Source: Acanthaster planci (Eukaryota; Echinodermata; Asteroidea; Valvatida; Acanthasteridae). Taken from it: a stretch of 64,000 nt of DNA. Positions 1-11,895 of the stretch are shown here, piece after piece (the first letter of the stretch is position 1; every line of letters begins with the position of its first letter). The position numbers and the translations under genes are program-made. The DNA is taken from positions 637,965 through 701,964 of the forward strand of contig NW_019091434.1 in assembly GCF_001949145.1 (NCBI RefSeq), in the 5' to 3' direction. The notes beneath the pieces were generated by a model. It was not told the origin of the DNA. It saw nothing but the letters and a program-made list of their open reading frames with translations, and ran no database searches.

Positions 1-175
1 TTCGAGCCTAAGCAGAATAAGGTGCTCTTGCCACTAGCAGCTGGTCATAAGAAATTGATTGACAAATTGTGGGCTGGGAGTCGAGAGCGTATTCCCCTGT
101 ATCGGGCGATAACAAGGTACAAAATTTCTAGAGGACTATAGAAAATATAAGGTACCCTACAGGCTAGACCCTCTC

Positions 176-652
176 TTGGTCCACAAGCTCAGCCGGGTGG
201 TCCCCGAGTTTCATGCTGTGGCTCCTAAGCTCCCTGATAAGACCTTGAATGTGGTGGATCGCCGCTTCATGAATATAGAGAAGGAAGCTCACATTGGAAT
301 GGCTTGTGCTGTGTCCCAATCTTGGCTTTTAGAAGCGGCCTCCAAGCAAATAAAGCTGGAGGGGTGCCTCCAGAATTTTCCTGACCAGCCGAGCTTGGAA
401 GATCTGAAGGACCAGGTTGATATTGGTTCACTTTCTCGGGCATTGGCTATGGCTCAGGAGGCCACTCTGGATATGCTTGACCTTCAGGTGAGGGAAGCGG
501 CCAATGAGAAACTAGCCCGACGCACCATGTGGCTTCAGCAGACACGTTGGGCCGATAATACCAAGTCAAAACTCGGAAAGCTCCCATTACTGAGGATGGT
601 AATCTCTGTGGTAACAACTTCAAGGAAGTATTGGAGGAGTTCAAATTGGTAG
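176..652 (+). pseudogene. gag-like fragment of the DIRS-like element
   Basis: A 158-codon open stretch resembles the gag-like protein that precedes the RT in DIRS elements: helical, without cysteine knuckles, with motifs such as VDRRFMNIEKEAH and a run of alternating hydrophobic and charged residues. The same reading continues upstream to position 1 in another frame (LLPLAAGHKKLIDKLW), interrupted by stops near 130-150, so the first codon here is not a true start. The end runs into sequence that no longer matches gag. It is a broken remnant, not a functional gene. Confidence 0.55.
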
Positions 653-1314
653 ATAGCCAGCTCGATGGAGCCGATGGCCTTCGTCGTGTTTCCTTTCATA
701 CTGCGATGTACCGGCATGCGTACAAGCCCAAGTCCACCAATGTCCTCCGTCGAAAATCTTCTTCCATCAACAGACAGCTCCCAGTGTTTTGCTCGCGGGA
801 CCCGTGCAGCGAGGCATTTCACGTGGATGCCTTAACTCTGAATTGGGACGGGTCGACAGCACTGCTGTCAACCCGTTATTCCCCCGATCGCACTGATTCA
901 TTAAGTTCTGGATCGCATAGAGCGTTACAAATGTGTGGCGATCCCCGTAGCCCCGAATTGGCCTCGGCACTCATGGTTGCCGAGAATGCTAGACCTCCTA
1001 GTGGATGTTCCCATTCAGCTTCCAGCTTGTCCCGATCTTCTGCAACAGTGGGAGGGCAGCGTATGCCACCCCAGACCGGAAGGGTTCCGTCTCACGGCAT
1101 GGAAACTGAGCGCAGACTCCTCTGCCAGGTAGGCCTTTCAGAAGAGGTTATTGAAACAATCCAGAGTGACGTCCGCTCATCCACTAAAGACGTGCATAAT
1201 AGGCATTGGTCAGTGTTTCGAGATTGGTGTGCTTCACGGGGTACAGATCCATGCTCAGCATCTGCAGGGGAAATATGCACCTTCATGCAGTCAGTTTTCT
1301 TGAGAAAGGATTAG
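631..1314 (+). pseudogene. RNase H remnant plus recombinase N-terminal (core-binding) part
   Basis: The reading frame contains VDALTLNWDG near 820-850, the type of motif at the end of the DIRS RNase H domain. It then changes frame into APNWPRHSWLPRMLDLL (about 945-1000), the conserved spacer between RNase H and recombinase. From about 1120 it resembles the SAM-like core-binding domain of a tyrosine recombinase (NRHWSVFRDWCASRG, then ICTFMQSVF). The switch of frame inside this stretch shows indels. The assignment is by motif recognition, not by search. Confidence 0.6.
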
Positions 1315-1432
1315 CTTACTGGACGCTAGATGTTTTCCGGTCTTCCATAATGGTCTTCGTGGAAGGCCTATTGGTCAGCATGAAACTATTTGCAGGTTTC
1401 TGAAAGGAGCCTTTCACAAGAACCCCCCCCCC

Positions 1433-2127
1433 GTGTTACATCTTGCGTGGAATTTGGATGTAGTTTTACGGGCTCTACAGCGGGCGCCTTTTGAACCCTT
1501 AGCAGAGACATCTTTGCAGTATTGTACCCTTAAGAATGTTTTCCTGGTGGCTATCGCATCAGCGAACCGATGTTCCAAGCTTCAGGCTATGGGTCGTGAA
1601 ACCCGTTACCTGCGTTTTGAAGCTGGTGGGTTAAGCGTACGTTTTGTTCCTGGTTTCCTCCCTAAGACTGCCACTCCACTCCTTTTGGGCCAGGATATTT
1701 TCCTTCCAGAATTTGGAGATGCCAATTTAGGTCTTTGTGTTAAACAGGCTTTATCCATTTATATCAGTCAAACATCCTCCCTGGTGGCTGTTAGGGAGCA
1801 GCTCCTGTTGGTTGCTTTTGATGGCAAGCAACGCCGGCACCCTGTGTGCAGGCGTACCATCTCAGGTTGGTGAAGGCAATTGAGGAAAGCTACCGACTTG
1901 CTGGCATCCCTTTGGCAAACTCAGTCCAAGCTCATTCTACCCATGCCATGGCCACATCCTGGGCAATGTTTAACAGAGCCCCTATTAATGATGTCATGAA
2001 AACAGCAGACTGGAGAAGTTCGTCGACCTTCGCACGACACTATGGTCTTGACCTGTGGAAACGAGCTGAGGGCCATTTTGGAAGAACAGCTTTGCTTCAA
2101 TTCATCAGGATTAGAAGGAACCGGTGA
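1433..2127 (+). pseudogene. Tyrosine recombinase catalytic region, frameshifted
   Basis: Two overlapping frames (1433-1873 and 1846-2127) together cover the catalytic domain. The first carries the first catalytic arginine context (SANRCSKLQAM). The second carries HSTHAMATSWA and a terminal FARHYGLD with the tyrosine position. In active DIRS recombinases the box is HxxR; here the arginine position reads histidine. A frameshift near 1865 also separates the halves. Both changes argue that this copy is inactive. The preceding poly-C tract at 1425-1434 is a further likely slippage point. Confidence 0.75.
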
Positions 2128-2595
2128 GAACCATATCTTTTTAGCGTTGTCTATGTACAATGTTCTTTGTTTCAGGTTTTCCTCTTTTTTGTTTTGTATA
2201 CTGGGTGAGCAGGAGGAGGTTGACCCCATCCCCCTCTAGATCGGCGCCTAGTTTTGTTTCAATATTTATTCCCCTATTGGGGCTACTTTTGAATCACTTA
2301 TATATATATCAGTCCCGTTTAAAGACTTTTTTCAAATGTACGGGGACCAATATGCCATGTCCATTTTTTTTAATGAAAAGCGGAAAATGCGCATGTTGAA
2401 AACAGGAAACAAACCATTGGCTTCTTTCTTCTTAAGCTTAAAACTCTGGAAATCGCTCTTTGCACGCTGTCGCCATGGGCATTCAGACCCTCGAAATGAC
2501 AGCTTTTACAATCGCGTCAGAATCGGCTTTGTCCAATCCATAGGTATCAGAAGAATGACAATTCTTCCGATTTAATGTCTAATACGGCCGTTTCA

Positions 2596-2741
2596 CAATA
2601 GTGCGCCACCAAGTGTTTGCAACGCGTTGGCCAATCACAGTGCGCGAAATTTGTTGACCCAATGCGCGTTTGGAAAGGGTCGACAAATTTTGCGCGTTAT
2701 GATTGGCCAACGTGTTGCAAACCCTTGGTGGCGCACTATTG
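2596..2741. repeat. 146-bp foldback (imperfect palindrome)
   Basis: The left arm beginning CAATAGTGCGCCACCAAG is mirrored by a right arm ending CTTGGTGGCGCACTATTG. Pairing continues inward through CGTTGGCCAATCA and TTTGTCGACC-type segments with a few mismatches and a short centre near 2665. It would fold into one long hairpin. Most likely a palindromic MITE or foldback element; no target duplication was clear. Confidence 0.75.
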
Positions 2742-3627
2742 GGAATTGCCCGTGTTGCATGGTATACAAACTATCGCAGCACATGCAACATTACATAAGC
2801 TACATGTACATGCTATACAATGGAATCACTGAACAGGCTATATTATTATGCTAAGCTGGCAGTGAATAGGCCTACCAGGCTGAAGGGAAATTGGGAGACC
2901 GTAGACACTGAAAAGGAATATGTGACATATTTATTCGAGAAAAAAACCAATACTTTTAGTTTTTATTTCGTAATAATAAATTATAGATGGCAATATACCT
3001 TTAGCGGTCTTCTGTTGAGGGATACTACTTTTATTCACAAGGACTACTGAAAAAATTCAAGCATACCGTTTCTGGCTGATGATAAATGTAACCGAGCTCA
3101 GAAATGGGTATAGCACAAATACAAAATACCACGATCTATATAGTATTTGTTAATGAGACGGTGAGGCCATTATTCCTCCATGGTGAGGCATTTAGGGTCA
3201 AAATAATGCTCGGATTGCATTTCAGTATTAATTTTTTTTTGACAAAAGGGGCCTGAAATGATCGCATTTTGGGGGCAGCCATCACCAGCCTTGCTCATGT
3301 CATTTTTACACTTTCAGTCTTTCCTATTTTTTTGATAAATTCCGATCATGAAAATACGAGTAAACTGAAAGTGCCCTGATCTTTGTACTCGTGCGTTCTG
3401 GACTGTACTGCATTATTCATATTTTACGGTGACGTCATTTGACCCATGGAGGAAAATGGTGATGTAAGTATAAATTATCAAAAGTCACTTTTATACCGGT
3501 TGTGATCTAGACGCTAGGCTTACGGGTAGATCTCCATGCCTAGTACTGGAGCTGTATACGATACGACTAGTACGAAAATGGTCCTAGAAATTTCCTCTTT
3601 TCCTACGAAACACCATCCAAAGCTCTC
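2742..3627. other. Upstream region of SPRING1
   Basis: There is no recognisable gene here. The stretch is AT-rich and short open frames carry no known motif. It should contain the promoter and 5' UTR of SPRING1, whose start codon is at 3628, but I could not place a TATA box or initiator with confidence. Confidence 0.4.
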
Positions 3628-6600
3628 ATGTTTCCAGCGAAGATTTTGCGAAAACGTTGGGTGCTGGCGGTGATATTTATATTTTCGTTGTTTTACTTCT
3701 TAAATAGCACATTTAATCAGGTAAAAATCTATCGTGTCTGTGTATCACGTACACGTACATGTACTGTACACGTACATGCATGTACTGTACGTACACATAT
3801 CATGCATTATCATGATCATCGTTTTTCAGCTCTGTGGACATAGGCTATGTCAGTATGTGCAGAACGTACACACGTCGGGCATCTGTTGGCCCACACATTG
3901 TTTGTTAGTGTACTGTTAGTTACAATTTTTTATGTACGCCTAGGCCCCACATGTATTTGCAGGGCTAGCCCTATTGTCTGATACTAGCTTTTCATTCATT
4001 CTAGATTGCAAGTAGTAGGCCTATACTATAGTATACTATAGCCAAATAATTGCTATAGATATTGATGCAATCTAGTTCCCCCACAACTGTGGGGTCCAGA
4101 CCCCACAGTTCTTGGGGTACTAGATTGCATCATGGAGGTAGAATCTGTCATGTATGTTCATGACGCTAGGCCTAGGCTACAGCCTTTGCAAACCTAAGCT
4201 GCTACAAAGTAAGCCTAATGTATTTTACATATTTCAGTTGACCTGTTTGAAGCTAAAATAGAACAGTTTGGTTCTCTGATCTGACATGTCTGAGTTCTTT
4301 CATGTCTAAGCCTGGTTATGCTCTTCAATTAATATCATATCAGGCATGTCCTGTGGGCCCTAAAAGGACGGATATATTTTTCCATTATTCATAAAATCTT
4401 TTGGGGACAGACTGTAATGTCTGTGACCATGTACAGTGGTGGCCTGGTCCTTTATTTTGCCTCTTGGGCCCTACTCTGGAAACTAGTCAGACATGAAAAG
4501 GTACTCTGACATGTGCCTGAATCCTTTGTGTCTTAAATGAGGCCCCCTCAAAAATACTTCTGCTTCTGGTTTCCCGAACGACCCTAATTTCCAGTGCAAC
4601 CCTAAAATTTTTATCCGTAAGTTAGAAAAACAAATTTCAAAAAATGAAAAAATAAATCCCATTGCCTTTTCTGTCTTCACAAAACACTGCTTAACAATCT
4701 ATTTCCACGTTTAAATTATCATTATTTAGTCATCGTATTTCTTTTTCATTACAAACAAGATGGGCATAGGAGATAATAATCACTGTGGCCAAAGACTTGC
4801 GAGTCCTCATCAGAGCTCGTATTTACATGTATATGTTTTTCCAACTTACGTTTGCAACTTTTGAAAACAAACTTTTGTTTATTTACGATTTCCTTTATAT
4901 GTTACTATCGCAGTGTTAAAAACACGTGCGCAAAGTTCTGTGCATTAAAGCAATGCTGTGCTGGCTCCCGCCATGCCACGCCCATGCAAAAAAATGTGTG
5001 ATAGAAATGTGGCAACCAGTCTACATATCTCGGTCAAAATAGCTCGGTTACACTGCACTGGCCATACACACATGCAGCCCGTTCGATAAAAACATTGTTG
5101 TTGCAAGAAGATTTCTGCAAGTTATTTCACAGAACTTGGTCACTTGTCTATTTTCTGTGTTCACGAGTTTAATTTCAGGGTTTTTTGCTCGAAATTGAAG
5201 CAAGCTCTTTTCCACAAATTTCATGCCTCGGCACAAGGTTTATCGCTCGCCTGTCCGGATGCATTATGCATGCTTACCACATGATATATGAACATTTTTG
5301 GCCAGTTTGCCATCCTGATGGCCTGACTAGCGTGCATAGTGGTGTGAATTGTTCATAATTCTTATGGATTGACAACTGTTCAAATTTTTACATTGAGTCA
5401 GGCAAGTTTGTGTCACTTCTTTGTGGCAATTTTTGGTAGCTTTTGTCCCTATTCATGCCATTCAATCAGCACAAAAAGATTGACCCAAAAAGGGGGGGCT
5501 GATATGTGCAGTTCTCTGGGAGACTAGTTTTACGAGTCTCATCATGTGGGGCAAAATTCCGTACTCATTGGCCATGTTCAGTGCAATATTTCAAAGTATG
5601 CAATTTTTTAATTTGCATACTTGTACAATTTTACCTGTGCAGTTTGTATTAGGTTGTGCATGTGTGACCCACCATCCCAAAACCTGGCTGAAGTAGGTTA
5701 CTTCATAACCCTAAAATAGTAGAACTGTTCAGATATTCATGGGAGTTTTACACCTTAGGTAATGATCTACCTAAGAAGCTAAGAAGCTTACTGCAGACAG
5801 AATTTTGATTTAACATGGATCACTTTGAAGTGTAAAAAAAGCTCAAGGAGAGGAATTGTCCAACATCACAAATATCGACTTCAGCCTGGTTTGGGAATGG
5901 TGGGTCACATTGAAGTGTGCATGGACAGCACTGAGTGCAGTCTTTGAACTTGCACAAAGGTTGTACCTCAGATTGTGCAGTTTTTAAAGGGAGTCACAAT
6001 GGTTGGCGTTCGACCAGACAGGGATGCTGAGATACAGACAGGTTCCCATTCTCCCAGAAGTCTCCAGCTGTCTCAATTAATGGGATGAGCGCCAGTCAAG
6101 CTCAGAAACTGTTGCCTTGAGCAAAGGCTAGAATTCCAGTACAAATTAGTATAGTTTTGGGAGCATTTCAAAATTCTCATTTCCCTGATTGTTATTTGTT
6201 TACTCTGGGATCCCATTCTTATTACATTTTTTTCTTATTACAGATTTTTTTTTCTAATTAATGGCTGTAAGGATCTTTTAGAGGAATGTTGAGTCTGAGT
6301 TAAATGTCAACAGCAATTTAACAGCTCTCATCAGGCACTATTCATCCGAAAGCTCAAAACTAACAGGCAAAAGTTCGTCTGACATGTTGTGGCAGGCGTG
6401 TACCTGTGCTCTGTAAGTGCCACACTTTTGCATCATTGTGCAACACAAATCACACATGAAAACTGACCCAACAATAGGCTGGACACTTAACTTTGCTGTA
6501 ACTGTCACAGACAGTAAAAAATTCCTTCCGCACATGGATTGTTTGACTGATCTTGACTGATGAGACAACTTTATCAGAATGCATCTTTGCACTTGGGGAT

Positions 6601-9600
6601 TTTAAATTCATGCAAACAGTGATAATTGATGTCAATCTCTTACATGCAACTGTTGCATTGCCTGGTGTTCATGCAATGCATGTACCATGCAATTTTTATC
6701 GTGCTGTTCTGTTTTTGTGGCAATGTCTGTGGTTATGCAGAAAGTTGAAAGTTGCATATGCTAATTTTGAAATGTGTGCTTTCAAAGATTGCGCAGAACA
6801 TCCACTTCGGTGACATTTTTTTAACCCAAACGATTTTTAGATTGAGGTGACAATATTTTAAAGGGCTGGAGATGTGAAAGGGGTGTAGGGGGTCAGGTTT
6901 AAAAGAACAGGCCTCTCCTCATTTCATGTGAAAACATCAAAATGTTTTTCCCTGATACCAGTTTTCTCAACTATAATGGCCATGGCAGCCTCCTGGTACA
7001 GATGAAGATACCGTGTAAAGGCCATCAGAGAGCAATAACATAGCCTAAAATGTCAAATTCAGCAGGAAAATATTGAAGCATTTCCTCAGAAATACATTTT
7101 TTTCAGATCAGTTTCAGCCTTGCCAGGGTTGGTGCTCTAGGTTTCAAGTGATGTCTGTGTATGAAACACTTTCCTTTAAGCTTTCCAAAGGTTACCTTGA
7201 CTATATGCGAATGACCAGAAATTTTTCCCATTTGCAGGAAGTTCCAATTGGTGTGATCAGCGACAGGTTCGGTGACCTGCCGCACACCACTCTGCAGTTG
7301 CAGCTGAGGGCAGGTGGCGAGGCCATTGATCAGAACAACTCCTCCAACTGTCAAAATTCACAGCAAGGGCACAGCCTGGTGGTAGACAACCGAGGTACAT
7401 AACTCCCCTCCCTTTGATGACAACCTTAAGGCCTGCTCATACTGCAGGCTAATGTGAAAGCGAAGCGAGTTTGATGTCGCGAAAAATCTGCAGCGATATT
7501 TTGCGCAAGCTGAAACGTGTTCAACTTGAGAGAATTCGTAACACGGCTGTTTAATCTGACATTACAAATTTGCATTCATTTTGCGACACATGAACAGGCC
7601 TTTAAGCTTCCTCCAAAACAATTCGCCGCTGCATAAATCTACTGACACATTCTATGTACTGAAGGGACTTCAAGACTTATACATAAATAAAATAGACATG
7701 TGGATGATGCACATGTATGTTATTGCATTTTGCCTGGCAGGGGTATGTGCCTACTGCAAGCAAGCAGTCAGCCTTGACTTGTCTGCCTGCTGACCGTACC
7801 GCAACACGCAAAATTGTACAATTCCTTTAATACTGTTAGTATTGATCCCACCGCAACAAAGGCAGTTTGCTTTCTTACTTTTTTCAGGTCTGTAAAAGCT
7901 TGCCAACTGATCGTGTTTTTCTCTGTTGAAATGAAAAGAAACCGGCTAAAGGCTATTCTCAGCTGTTGTGGCAATTTCCAAAAATGTATTCCTAGTGAGA
8001 ATGGGTATACCACCCAGTGATGGATCCAGGCAGTTCAGATTTCCAGATGCTCTCAAAGTCAGTACATGTACATGTACCTCAAAGCGAACCAGATGTTTTG
8101 AAATCACATCCATCAGGAATTTTCCAAAACTAACTTGGCCAATTGCTTCCCATTTACGCTTTGCCGTGTAGGGTTTGTGTGCCCAAGGGAAGCCGTCCAG
8201 ACCAATTCCTGCTGCGACCCCGAGCACCGACTTTCGCTGCGTTACACCTGCGAAGGCTGTCGCAGCAGCACCAACTGCTGCTCTGTCTACGAGAACTGCG
8301 TGTCTTGTTGCATGCACCCTGAGAAGGTAGGGCGATCTCTGCAACTGAGACGATCTCATTTTTGTGTTAATGTTTGGAGAAGGTGACTTAGAAGTTGTCT
8401 CATAAATCTGAGTCAGTAGCGTCTGGCTTAGTCTCATTTGCTTTTTAAACCTACATTTGTTTTCCTTTTGAGAGTTTGCATGGCTGCCATCTTGTAGGCC
8501 AGTGCTTTTGTTCCACAGGGTATGCACAAAGGAGGCTTCCCTGTGGAACAAAAGAACTAAGTAACCCAATGACACTTTTGTACACCAGCAGAGTTAGGGC
8601 TTCACGCTCCATACACTGCATGACTGGCTGTCCTGTGCAGTTTGGAGTCACGTTAGGGAAATAACAAAACTTGAATTTTGGACTATGGCAGAGTTTGGGT
8701 GTTTCAGTGTCACGAAATGTGGGTCATTCTATAAATTTAGGGCCAAGTTTTTTGTGTCTCTGTTAACTATGACATTATATTTTGCAAGGTGAAACTCATT
8801 CTTTAATTTCCAGGAGCATTTAAGGGATGCAAGTTACTTGCTAAACAAGTAAAACTAGTTTGAAGCCAATTTCAGTTATGCTTTCATGTCAAATTACACA
8901 GGTTGGAAAAATGTCACAAGTTGGGACCCTGAATATACAGAATGACACATGTTTTAATTTGTTTTTTTCATATGGATATGGGATTACACAAAGTGTATGC
9001 ACAATTGTATGCTATTTACATGTACCTCAGAAAGCAAAAGTGAGTGGTAATAGACTGTATTATGATTTTGCCATCATTAATCGAAATCGAAGTGATACTT
9101 CTCATTTTTTAGAAGCTTAGAGTAAAATAATAGTGACGAAATAAGAGTTCAATACAAATTGATACCATTTATTTGTTTAGAATAATTTCAAATTTGTGAT
9201 AAATCATATCTAAATGTTTTAAGCCACTAAAAGAAATTGAAGTGTGGTGTGGAACCCCAAATAGTCTGGTACCATCCCATTTAACAGATTACTTTGATTG
9301 TGATAATTTCAGGGAATAAGATTAAACATGGCTTCCACGTGAATAAGGTCTGCTGGGTTGCAGATGAATGTCCGTTTGACTGGAACCAGGCACCCTTGGA
9401 AAAAATTACCACAGTTTAAGGAATCATTTGAAACTGAACTGAAATCCGTCCTGTTTCTAAAAGTTGTAACTTGTGATCCGGCTGCACTCTGTTCCAACAT
9501 TCCTACATGTTTGATTCACAATTTTTTTCCAGGAGGATGTAGTGCAAGGTGTGCTTGGCAAGGCCAGTAACACATTCAAACTGTTATTCCGGGAGGTGAA

Positions 9601-10123
9601 CAGTCAATACGAGTTCTGCCTCACCAAGTGTCGCACATCATCAGAGGTGGGTCCTGGCTGTGTCTTCCAGCTTGTTTGTTTGAGATTTGAGGGTCCAGGG
9701 TGATGAGGGATATCCTAAAATTCCTGTTTCTGTGTGTACATGATTGGCGTTATTCTGGTGCGGACTTTGGCATGCACGTGTTAAGTGGTTGCAGGTGCTG
9801 TTAGTTAAATGCATCCTTCCTTTGTCTTCTACCAGACATGTCAGACCCTTCGGGTCATTACGATTTGCCCATAACTTCAGTAACTATCACAGAGAGAGAC
9901 TGCTCTAGAATCTAGAATCTTTTCTTGGTGCTTGATGTCTTGATTATGGCAAAGACTCTGACATCGGCTGTGCTTCACGATGTAGTATTGACCCTCTTGC
10001 TTGTTTTTTTTTTCTCTCTCTCTCTTGCTCTTCCAGAGTGTGCAGCACGAGAACACCTACAGGGACCCTGTGGCCAAACACTGCTTTGGAGAGAGCCCCC
10101 CAGACCTCAAACCACCTAGCTAG
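3628..10123 (+). CDS. SPRING1: SPRING1 (C12orf49) orthologue, SREBP pathway regulator
   Basis: Coding exons: 3628-3720, 7238-7394, 8172-8326, 9533-9646 and 10037-10123. All junctions are GT-AG, phases agree, and the product is 201 aa (human about 205). Exon 1 encodes a basic N-terminus followed by one hydrophobic segment (residues about 12-26), giving a type II single-pass membrane protein. Exon 3 encodes the cysteine-rich core with ten cysteines (SCC, NCC, SCC pairs and CEGC). Exons 4 and 5 end with LTKCRTSSE and [11 protein letters not shown], almost identical to the vertebrate tail. Known family role: an ER/Golgi protein that licenses site-1 protease and SCAP so that SREBP is cleaved and sterol genes are switched on. 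The start was chosen because [10 protein letters not shown] matches the conserved N-terminus. Intron 1 is 3.5 kb and holds several repeats. A poly(A) signal candidate lies at 10687. Confidence 0.94.
3746..3812. repeat. GTAC/CATG palindrome-rich tract
   Basis: Just inside SPRING1 intron 1, the short blocks ACACGTACATG and TGTACTGTAC occur twice, with ACGT, GTAC, CATG and TGCA palindromes stacked together. The tract alternates purine and pyrimidine for long stretches. It is a low-complexity, self-complementary tract with no gene in it. Confidence 0.6.
4064..4131. repeat. 68-nt hairpin with about 31-bp stem in SPRING1 intron 1
   Basis: GATGCAATCTAGT at the left is perfectly complementary to ACTAGATTGCATC at the right. 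The stem continues inward through CCCC/GGGG and ACTGTGGGG/CCCCACAGT with about three mismatches to a six-base loop (TCCAGA). The size is in the range of a microRNA precursor, but a small palindromic element is equally possible. Confidence 0.7.
5664..5908. mobile_element. 245-bp TIR element (MITE) in SPRING1 intron 1
   Basis: The left end GTGACCCACCATCCCAAAAC is mirrored by a right end GAATGGTGGGTCAC. The inverted match extends about 33 bp (CCTGGCTGAAGT against ACTTCAGCCTGG). The interior has no open frame. This is typical of a non-autonomous DNA transposon; the superfamily was not determined. Confidence 0.75.
8478..8554. repeat. Inverted-repeat fragment shared with 47070-47113
   Basis: Positions 8478-8521 match the reverse complement of 47070-47113 over about 44 bp with about three differences. 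Within it, CTTTTGTTCCACAGGG (8505-8520) pairs with CCCTGTGGAACAAAAG (8539-8554), so the piece can fold. It lies in SPRING1 intron 3 and is probably the end of a dispersed repeat. Confidence 0.65.
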
Positions 10124-11895
10124 TGCACCCAACGCTCATCGGTACCCTTTCACCACATTCTGCAGAATACTACCTCTGTCTGTGTACCTCATAGTCCAAC
10201 TGACGGAACAGTCCATAGTGACCTCATCAATCACTAGAGTCCAGATGCAAGGGGATTGGAGTTTGCTGATGTGAATTAAAGATGCAACAGTACTGACTAA
10301 TTAAGTGAAACACTTCCTGTGTTCAATCCAAAAGGAATTTCTAGAGACTTTCTTCCCCCTTCCCGGCTTGAAAAAGGGATCCGGCTGAATTGCAGTTGGC
10401 ATGACATCAAACCTCCTGTGAAAGCCACCTGAACAGACAAGAAACGTTAGTCAGAGTGCCGTTTGCTCACTCTGCAGTCAACATTCCTGTCTGCTTTTAA
10501 GTAACTCACAAGGAACTTTGTGTCGTTCTACCCTTCAAAGGAAATTTGCCATCACTACGTCTTCTGGATAGACCCTTCTTCCAGAAAACGAACCTAAAAA
10601 AAAAATTGTGGTAGTCTGTAAACAAACTGAAATGGGACCAACTACCTGCAAATAACTTCAGTCTGATGTCAATCACAAACACGTGCAATAAACTGAACTA
10701 GTGGTACCTATTTTTCTCGACCGCTTTTGAACTTCAAACCTTGATTCTCACCTGGTTTCTTAAGTAGACGTGCACACTGAAGATAGCTTGATACTATAAT
10801 ATTGGACATCATGCAGGAGCTGCACGGTTGCGAATGCTGACTTTGAAATTAGCCATCAAGTTTCCCAACCAAGGAACTCTAGCTAGGAAATGGAAAGCAA
10901 ACCTGCACCAATTCAGCCCGTCGAGGGCAGGCTTTCAGAGCAGAGCAGGTATCGTCCATTCAACCTGCACTGGTTGGACTCGGCATTGCATGAGACACTA
11001 TTACCTGGGTCGCCATGGGAACAGGTTAGTCAGTGGACCTAACCTGTCTGTGTGCACTAACATCCAATTTCGATTTTTCACTTGAGAATGTTTTCTTCTC
11101 ATCTGTAGATGTTTCTTTCAACCATCTAGGGGGATTGTGGGGATTTTCAGTAGACTGTTGTGTGAAAAATAAGCATTGCACATGCTTGAGATCACCTTGT
11201 GCACCTTACTCTTTTGTCTTCACCAATGTTCCCACTTGTTTGGAACAGCAATCACACACAGCTTCTAAACAAAGGCTTTCAGTGAGTGTACAGCATTCAC
11301 TTGTCCAGACTTGAGTGTAAGAATTTCTTCTCGTCTTCACTTCAGTTTTATGCTTTTCATTCTCTGAAAGATTTTTGACATTACCAGATGACAAGACTTT
11401 CCAATGTTTCTGTCAGTGGCCAATTCTGCAGCACCTGTTTTTGGTGAAGTCATTTTTTTGGTTCAAAATGTGAAAGTGGTCATAGGCACACATGTACATG
11501 TAGCAAGCCAAAATGTATGTTAAATTCAAGCTCTGCATGGCAGGCTTTTTTATGAATATTGCTATTTTTGGGGGGGACAAAAGTTCTGAAGAGGTGTTGG
11601 TAACATGATTGTGACTGATGCCCATGAGCTATTTGCAAACTTAATTTGATAGTTGCCCAATAGCATTGGTTTTCCAGTTGAATTTGCATTATCACATTGG
11701 AATGCTGTTGACAGATATTTTGTTTGTGTCTCAGTAGATATGGGGCAAGCTTTACACCAGCAGCATGTTGCTCATGATTGGTCACATGTCTTTGTGCCAT
11801 TCTTTTTTGTTTAATGTTAGGAATGTTTTGGTCTGAGATGTCTCCTGCGCAACTTTCCTCAACTTGCACCCAAGCCACTTTAGATAGCAACATTA
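10124..11895 (+). other. SPRING1 3' UTR and downstream spacer
   Basis: This follows the SPRING1 stop codon. A canonical AATAAA lies at 10687. No exon with conserved protein could be recognised between here and the TIR element at 11896. Confidence 0.5.
10687..10692 (+). terminator. Candidate poly(A) signal of SPRING1
   Basis: AATAAA lies 564 bp after the SPRING1 stop codon, in the context GTGCAATAAACTG. It is the first canonical hexamer I found on this strand after the stop. The cleavage site is not proven. Confidence 0.4.

Larger units (their letters stand above)
1..2130 (+). mobile_element. Degenerate DIRS-like tyrosine-recombinase retrotransposon
   Basis: Three blocks lie in the order expected for a DIRS element: a gag-like protein (1-650), a short C-terminal RNase H remnant (about 810-1130) and a tyrosine recombinase (about 1090-2127). 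The reverse transcriptase and most of RNase H, which should sit between gag and recombinase, are absent, so the copy is internally deleted. Several frame breaks are visible: stops near 130-150, a frame change near 630-650, a poly-C run at 1425-1434 and a shift near 1865. The left end lies outside the window and no terminal repeats could be matched. The family assignment rests on the recombinase and on the RNase H-to-recombinase spacer. A Ngaro-type relative is possible but less likely. Confidence 0.8.

Noticed and set aside
7946-8575. 209-codon minus-strand frame over SPRING1 exon 3
   Set aside because: It is antisense to a well-supported exon and has no recognisable domain.
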